The notes under the pieces were generated by a model that searched no databases, was not told the origin of the DNA, and was given only the letters and a program-made list of their open reading frames with translations. Shown piece by piece: positions 56,801-64,000 of a stretch of 64,000 nucleotides of DNA. This DNA comes from Sphagnum compactum (Eukaryota; Bryophyta; Sphagnopsida; Sphagnales): positions 14,260,001 through 14,324,000 of the forward strand of contig OZ234494.1 in NCBI GenBank assembly GCA_965153455.1. The letters are read 5' to 3'. A program made the translations under genes and the position numbers. Within the stretch, counting starts at the first letter, position 1. Each line of letters begins with the position of its first letter.

Positions 56801-58900
56801 GAGATAATTACCCAACACTAGTTAGTCTTCTTGGGTCTATCTGACCTTCTTATCACTGCTCAAAATCTACATGCCCATTGTTCAAATCATGAAAATCAGT
56901 ATGTTATGGAGCGTGCCAGGTACAAGCCATTTTGCCCATTTGGCTGCCTATTTTGGCTCACCCAAATTTCTCACAGGCACATCACCAGGCACAATAACCT
57001 CTATAAAGCATGTTCCATAATACAAAGTTGCTATATTGAAGGGGAAACTCACTTTTTTGTGCTGCTTGAGATTTTGCCAGCAAGGTGCACATGAGAACCT
57101 GAATCTTTCATTCATTTTGTCATTTCTTGAAATTTCTTGCACTAAAAAAGAATATTTGATGACCCACCCTCAAAGATAATCTGGGGACTCTTTCAACTGA
57201 TGACAAGCTTTCTTTTGGGGAATGATGTTGCTAGACTGGTGTTAAGAGCTGTTAGGTCTTATTAGATCCCTTTCAATCAAAAAATTCTCAAGCTGAATCA
57301 GCAGTTCAGCATGGGTGCCAAGTCTGTAGATGTCATCGCCCGACAGACCTTGCCGATTTCGTATACTGTATAATACCTTAATGCCAGAGAGTGGGCAGGA
57401 TTTGGTTGATTTGGACTCCTATTCCCACATGGCCTCCTTGCCCTGCCAGCCTCAGCCACAGGCTTGCTAGGAGCCAGAATGAGCCAAACCCTACCAGCCC
57501 TCTAGTATTTAAAGGATTACAGTTCAGAAATTGAGAAGTCTGAGTTTGTGAATCAGACGAAGTAATTTGGGTATGTGCTTCTCACACACTAAGCTTAGCA
57601 GCTATGGAAAGGGACTGGTTCTGTTTTGTTAACATACACATTGACCTCATGGCCCAATTCCCATATTAGCTCTCCAGAAACTGCAGCAATGGAATCCCAG
57701 CTATGATCCCTTGCTCCTTGAAGGAATAACATAACTTGAAATTGAAAACAAGTCCAAAGTCCAAACCCCTGCACTGCAAAATTTATTTTGTGCCCACTGT
57801 CCAGCAGCCATTGTGAGAAGCAGCAGTGGGCTGTCTCCGGATCCTGGAAGGTGCCACTAGGGAGGGCATCTAGATCATCTCAGTAACATTGGGTTGAATT
57901 CTTATGAAGCCTGGCATCCCATATTGCCCGGTCCGTATATACTTTACGAATTCTGCTATGAGCTGGGCCTTTAAGACCCTCTTCCCCACTTGGATCCCCC
58001 ATATCAAACAGCGGTTCTGAACTTCTGTGAGCTAATCGATAACACTAGTGATTCAATCGTAGACATCAATCGTGAGGAGGACAGACTTACTGTACACATG
58101 AGGAACTTCTGTGAGCATAATAATACTGGTGGTTCAAACGTAGAAAATCCGTCATGAGAACAGTACTGTACACATGAGGGATGTCTTTGTTCAAATCATA
58201 CTTTGTGTTGATTTGGTAGCTACAATGTTCATAATCCCGGTGGCAGGACCTGATCCATGTCAGAGGAGGACCTGTGTGAGGTGCAGCAGGATCTGCATGG
58301 TTCCCAACCCCTTTTTTTTTTGGTCAAGTCTCATTGTGGGATGCAGGTGTGTGACCTGAGTCTGGAATGCTTCCTTCTGTACACAGGTACTACATACATG
58401 TCTTCCATTTCAATGGCCGGATGCCCAGATTCCGTAATCATAAACCTAGGAGCAGCTCCAATGGTGCTCAGTATGTGGGACTGCAAAAGAGAAAATCAGA
58501 TGAAGCAGAGTCAAAACATGCATGTGGGTTTAGCTCAGCAAAATGGTTTTGACCCAGCATTTTTGCACAGGAGGATATGGAGGCTGGGAAATAGCACAGC
58601 AAAGCTTAATATCTGCTGTTGATTTGCTTGATAGTTTGATTGGTCGAGTGGGCTGCTATTAGTAGTCTCCCACCTATTTGCAGTCCCAAGTTTTAGCTGT
58701 ATGGGTGAGGTTGGAAAAAAACCAAATAACTGAACTTGGATGTAAGAAATGATTTTTGCAGGGTCGCGTACTGAGCACCGCTGGAGATTCTCTAAACGTA
58801 AGCCGTAAACCCTTGAAGCACCCACCCGGGGCACCAAGTTTGAGTTTGTACTTGGGACAGCGCAGTGTGTGCAGGTGCCTGGGCATTGGGGTTCGTGGGT
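53895..58900. other. intergenic DNA, no gene supported
   Basis: AT-rich with scattered short frames that lack start context or domains. 58257-58622 holds a 121-aa frame and an overlapping one beginning after a CTGTACACAG acceptor-like site, neither with a recognisable domain. Confidence 0.45.
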
Positions 58901-59330
58901 GGGGGAAACGCTGCTGGACGTAGATGAATATGAGAGATATTGCTGGTAGCTAAGTATCGGGAGAAGATACCGCGATCTCCACGGGAGCGGTAGTGGGGAG
59001 TCGGGACCGTGAAGGATCCATCGAAGCAGATCCATTTGGGATACGGGGGATCATGGGGTTAATCGTGATTACAGTGCCTGCATCCCCAGCCAGTCTCGTT
59101 TTGGGCCTTGTGTAGCCACTGCTTTGCTCACCCAGCTCAATGGCTGGAAACATTCCGACCAAGTCCGGTCAATTTCCTGCCCTAATTTCCGGACGTCTCT
59201 CTTCCTCTCTCGAGTGCTCTTCTGCAGCAACATCAACCGGCAGAGTACTTATAATTGCATTGGATCAGGTGGTGCGCATATTGAGGTACCTAATTTCAAC
59301 GAGGTTTTCATGGGTTTTCATAGTTTGTGA
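58900..59330 (+). other. GC/CpG-raised patch with a possible first exon
   Basis: Between about 58900 and 59270 the sequence is richer in GC and CpG than its surroundings, as at gene starts in this window. A plus-strand ATG at 59140 opens a frame reading MAGNIPTKSGQFPALISGR and continuing to a possible donor (GAG|GTACCT, about 59284). I find no second exon or known family, so this is a weak candidate for the 5' end of a gene or a gene relic. Confidence 0.2.
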
Positions 59331-60199
59331 TGAAGATGGTTTGCTGTGAAGGAAGAGTTGTGCGCTGGCTGCTTGTTAGTTTTGGGTCAATATCATCATC
59401 AGAACAAAGCAGGTACAGACACAGACAGACACACAGACATCACGTGCTTGGGGATTCTAAGCAAGTCTCCAGAGCGCAATGCTGATGAACATGATGCTCA
59501 TAAGCTCTATCCATGGCGTTAGAGGTACTTTACTTATGTGCACTCTGCAGCATTGAACCTTTGAATGTCAACTTTGTTTGGCAGCTTGGCTCAGGCCAGA
59601 TGTCGCCTCAGAGCCTGTGAAACTGCACAAAGAATTCTGACACCCAGGTGACCAGTACCTTCTGCGATTCAGGAAGGCATCTGATTGATACCCTTGCCTC
59701 TTCTTTTTTTTTCAAAAATAGGATTCAAAACATCATTGATAGAATGAATACCTTTGCCTCTTCTCGAGTTTTCAAAATAGGATTCTGAGAGTGTTAGACG
59801 ACACTTTAGGTCTACGAGATGGGGCCTATGCTGAGAACCTTCTGGGGATCAAGGTACCTGTCGTGAGGCTGCTCGGGTTAGATGGAAGATATCCAAAATC
59901 TCAGATGGTTTTTGAAAGAGAGAGACTCTTATTGCACTTGGAAACCTGGCAGATTTTGATGACATCCTGACTGGGACCTTACAAAAATTATGGAAGGACC
60001 TGTACATTTTGTAGCGGGCCTGGGGTAAGGGACCTTATGCTATTTGACCTGTCCTCTATATTTTTTTAAGGACTCTCAAACATCATTGCATCATCGTTGC
60101 TTAGCATACGAAGACTCCGCCCAGCTTGATTCCCCACTCATTAGGGACTTCTGATTTCACAGACCCAAATCACAGCACTGGTCCAAAATTAGTTCAGTG

Positions 60200-60292
60200 C
60201 CATGTCTCTTGGACCTCTCAAAGACACTTTTGTTCAAAAGATCATGCCATGTCTCTTGGACCTCTCAAAGACACTTTTGTTCAAAAGATCAT
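60200..60292. repeat. perfect 47-bp tandem duplication
   Basis: CCATGTCTCTTGGACCTCTC starts at 60200 and again at 60247, and the two copies are identical through TTCAAAAGATCAT. The absence of divergence indicates a recent event. Confidence 0.92.
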
Positions 60293-60318
60293 ATTACTGT
60301 ATGATTAGGGTTTAGTAA

Positions 60319-60336
60319 TATGATAAGCTTATCATA
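60319..60336. repeat. 18-bp perfect palindrome
   Basis: TATGATAAGCTTATCATA is its own reverse complement. It lies between two ATGATTAGGGTT words (60301 and 60362). Function unknown. Confidence 0.8.
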
Positions 60337-60339
60337 CAA

Positions 60340-63300
60340 TAAGCTTATTCTAGGTGCATGTATGATTAGGGTTGGGGCAACCTTTCATTGCGCACCCGGG
60401 TGGACCATCTGCATGTTTTGAACATTGTCTGTGTATATAGACAGGGCTTCTAGTAACAGTTTACATACAGCGGGTGTTGAATAGGCTTGTGTGTAGGCGC
60501 GAAGAAAAAATGTTTTGGCCAATGGAATTGTGATCGGAATTTTGTTTTATTAGTTAATACCTTGGGTGATGTAACAATTCAATGTGTATTTATCGACAAG
60601 CTTATTGCATATTACTTGTGCACTTTGTTTCATTTCCTAGCCTTGGATTCAAATGCAAAGATATGCGTCTACTATTTTGTTGGCGTTGCCTACCAAGGCA
60701 ACAAGGATATTGTGTTTAGATTCATCATGGAGTATAGTAGCATAAGGGATTTTGGGCCCTAGGTAACAGTTCTATTTTTATATGAGGATTTTTGAAAGAT
60801 AATATTTTGGCGTGTGTTGAGACTTGAGATTAGTTATAGAGTTATAATATCTTAAAAGGATTTTGGTTTCTCTTAGAGGATTTTTTGAAGAGTATAATTT
60901 TGCATGGTGAAATATTTGAGTTTTCATAATTCTTCTTGCCTTAAGATACTTTTTAATGTAAATGACAAGGCGACAGTGTGACACACCCCTTGTCAGTGAA
61001 GATGATTTATTGGAGCTATTTTAGGTTTCATAAGTCAAAGTCATTACATGGACAAATTTCAAACTAGAATCTGTTTAGCCCCATTTCACATAGAGGCATG
61101 GAAAGGTATCTTTTTTGAATTTATGTCTTTTTTAAATATTTCTTTTTTCCAACACCGTATTCATGAGTAGATTTTCAATATCTTTGGGGGGTACCTAGTC
61201 AAAATAAAAGATGACAAAGATATATATATGTGAACATAATGTTCATGTGTTATCAAAGTAGGTAGGTCATAACTCATAAGGAGCACATCATTGTATTGGA
61301 GAATTGTTTTGCTAATATCAAGCTCTTTCAAATGTAGAAGTAGAAATTGCTCTTGTTTATGATCATTTTACATGCTAAGATCCCTAATTAGGGTGAGTAG
61401 GTTCTGAAATAATGAAATAATTAACTTTGTAGCCTAATATTTGGTATGCTTCAAATGAAACATTGGTTGTTTATCATCAATGCCCAGCCCAATTATGCAC
61501 ATAGTAGAAGATCTAGTTGATTTATTGCATCACATTTACTTGCTACAAACCTAAAGTATTACAATGATGGAATGACCTTGAATCTGGTCTATTAGGGATT
61601 GTGAATGCACAAAAACTCACACGTTTATGTATAAGCTAAATGACCATGCAAATAACCATCATGATTATGTGATCTAGAAAATGACCTTATGTTTGTCATT
61701 TGCAAGTGGGGTTTCTTCATCTTTCATTTTTCAAATGTAGGGATTGTTTACCACCCAACCCAAGGAAATAAAGTGTAAAGCATTCATGATTATAGTGATT
61801 TTTAAAAAAAAATCTGAATTTGACTTAGTTCCACTACTAAAACGGAAGGGACAAAAACAGGGAAAAAAAAGATTCAATCCCCCCCATCTATGAAACATTT
61901 TACGCACAATTGAGTTGCAAAGGTTGATTGGGAAATTGTTGAGAATTTGACAAGAGTTTTCCTTTACCCATTGCTTGTAGTTGCAAAGTCATCCATTTGC
62001 AATCTTGTTACACATAGAGTTGATAGAACAAGAATTAATGCAAACCTAGTGATTTCACGTAAACTTGTTTGGGATTTTGCACCTAATGTTGCATTTTTTC
62101 AAAGTGTTGGATTGTAATCTCCCCCTCTAATTGACCACTCATCACCATTGCCATCTTGTGAATACATTTGCAAACTGAGAAAAAACAAAATTAAGTATGA
62201 TGAATGCCACTTTTGCGGGAATTCCACTACTTAATGTCTATTTTCAATACAACATATTATAGCAAGTAGAGTTGATAAGAAATACATGCATTTTCTTGTA
62301 AACAATGAGAGATAATCATTTTCATAGCATGTAAAATCAATTTACTACCTTGGAATAAATGATCAAATTCACATAATATTATTCATGATTGATTTATTAA
62401 TTGAAATATCTTGAAATGCAAATATCCATCACAAGAGAGTGGTGGATAGTATTGTGCAACACCTTTTTATTCAAATTGTGTTCAATGTGAACATAATTAG
62501 CACTTTCAAACACCTCCCTACAATGTCAAACCTTGCACGCAACCTTGTTTTAATGTGTGAGGTATCTTGATGTTAAAGGTGAGCAAGGTTGGAGTGGTGG
62601 TCATATCCATTTAAATACATAGATTGTCCCATGTAGTCATCTAATTAGAACATTTTCACATGGATGACCTAGATCTATGGCTAGGCCAAATTGATGAATG
62701 TGGGATCAATATAAGGTTTCTTTTTGCAACCATCAATGCCTATTACACAAATATTGCAAGACAATCAAAAAAGAAATAAAAATTTTGCCCAACAAAAAAA
62801 AAGCAACCATAGAAATTGCTTGTCACAAAGAAAGGTGATATTTAAAATAAACTCACCCTAAAAAAGTCAAATCTATGAATCACTTATTGCCATGGTTTCA
62901 CTTTGGATTGAAAGTGGCAACCAAAAACCCATTTTGGGGATTGTATCATGTACATTGTAGTGTAATAGAACCTCCATAAGGAAGTATTTTCTTGGATTAA
63001 ATGTAGATTGAACTTTCCATTTCATTCCTTATGCAATTCATTAAAGTTAGTTGTTTTTAAAAATGAAATGTTAAGAAAAATCAAATCGATGGAACAAAAG
63101 GACATTTTCTAAGGTGCTAGACCTAACCTAAAAGCCAAAAAACAAGAATAGTACCAATCAAACAAAAGTTTGGGTAGTCCCCTTCCAAAAGGGTTGTCGT
63201 GGCATTGAAGGAGTTTGTTTTGTTTGTCACATTAAAATTTGTTAAATAATAGTGCCTCTTGTCATGCTCTTGGTACTTTGGAAAGTCCTTGATGAGTAGA

Positions 63301-64000
63301 GTCCACTAAGGTGATTCGTAATGTTTAGACATATATTGTAAGAGTTATTGATCATTGAACATTTTTTCCACTGAAAACTCAATAAATCAAAACTAAAAGA
63401 ATTACAAAAATTGGAGTGCTCTCTTTGTATTGTTGGAAATCTCTTAATGAGTAGGGTTTTATGGAGATGATTTCATAATATTTAGACCTAACGTGTAAGA
63501 TATATCAAATTTAGAGTAAGTTTTGTCCTTGAACAATTAATTCAAAATTTTAAATAGCTTTTTCACGATTGGGCTCTATGGAAGGAGAAATTAGTTGGAT
63601 GATGGTTCACACTTGGGCCAACAAACATAAGCCACACTAGAGATGACTATTGAATAAAAACTATTAGATTTCCTATTGCATCAACACATTCAATTTTGAT
63701 GTGTGCTAGATTCTCTTTTTTTACCAAAGAAAGAAGAAATTGAATTTACCAACATTAAACCCACAGAAATCAAAACATTAAAAAAAAAAATGGTTGCAAA
63801 GTTTGGCACACAACATTCTTATTTCGAACATTCAGCAAAATCAAAACACCTTTAATTCAAGAACAAGGATTGCAAAAGTAGTTTGATAATATTACCTTTG
63901 AGATCCCTCAATGGAAGGCAAGGCCAATGAGTAAGTCTAAAGTGCAAGAACGAGAGTAAAGTCCAGTCAATATAGTTGAGCTAGTAAATTTGCAGATCTC
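60340..64000. other. AT-rich intergenic DNA
   Basis: No gene was recognised. A diverged duplication, offset about 154 bp, occurs at 63280-63400 versus 63434-63545 (shared GGAAA..TCTTAATGAGTAG, GATTTCATAATGTTTAGAC-like words). Confidence 0.5.

Noticed and set aside
58257-58622. 121-aa frame and overlapping exon-like piece after an AG site
   Set aside because: No family recognised, overlapping frames look equally plausible and no partner exon with matching phase was found.

Overview
This window looks like nuclear DNA of a land plant. It is AT-rich, mostly intergenic and full of decayed transposable elements, with only three gene models I can support. The strongest anchor is a nine-exon minus-strand gene (43040-46810) whose conceptual protein matches the plant cytokinesis dynamin DRP5A from end to end. 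The second is an intronless VQ-motif gene (minus strand, 2341-3696). The third is a two-exon gene (plus strand, 53097-53645) for a small very basic protein that I do not recognise. Short introns with plant-type GT/AG borders, interstitial TTTAGGG-like motifs and plant retroelement families all fit an embryophyte. I cannot name the species.

Layout: 1-2.3 kb unexplained sequence; 2.3-4.3 kb VQ gene and promoter; 4.5-4.9 kb a small element with perfect 32-bp terminal inverted repeats; 5-17.5 kb AT-rich DNA with two 3'-end fragments of a non-LTR retrotransposon (6.9-7.5 and 10.3-10.5 kb) and several tandem repeats with periods near 128, 30-33 and 43 bp; 17.6-29.9 kb a decayed minus-strand Ty3/gypsy element; 30-34.8 kb unexplained sequence with a wobble-rich hairpin; about 34.9-37.85 kb a longer degenerate copy of the same non-LTR family, plus strand; 40.3-42.0 kb a large tandem duplication; 43.0-47.7 kb the DRP5A gene and promoter; 49.4-51.6 kb minisatellites and short repeats; 53.1-53.6 kb the small basic-protein gene; 54-64 kb essentially no gene I can support.

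The most unusual object is a GC-rich, nearly intact 3524-bp insertion (26007-29530) inside one LTR of the gypsy element. It is flanked by an exact 11-bp target duplication (ACTCTATCTTT), and the empty site survives in the other LTR at 18359. It carries a roughly 1080-codon reverse-transcriptase frame with an N-terminal zinc-finger-like region and a C-terminal restriction-like endonuclease region, interrupted by a single in-frame TAA. The 55-nt poly(A) tract, preceded by AATAAA, is on the opposite strand, upstream of the ORF. The insertion is therefore inverted relative to its own tail (twin priming) or is a copy of an antisense transcript.

The DRP5A promoter carries two matches to the G2/M-specific MSA element (YCYAACGGYY), in line with the mitotic role of that dynamin.
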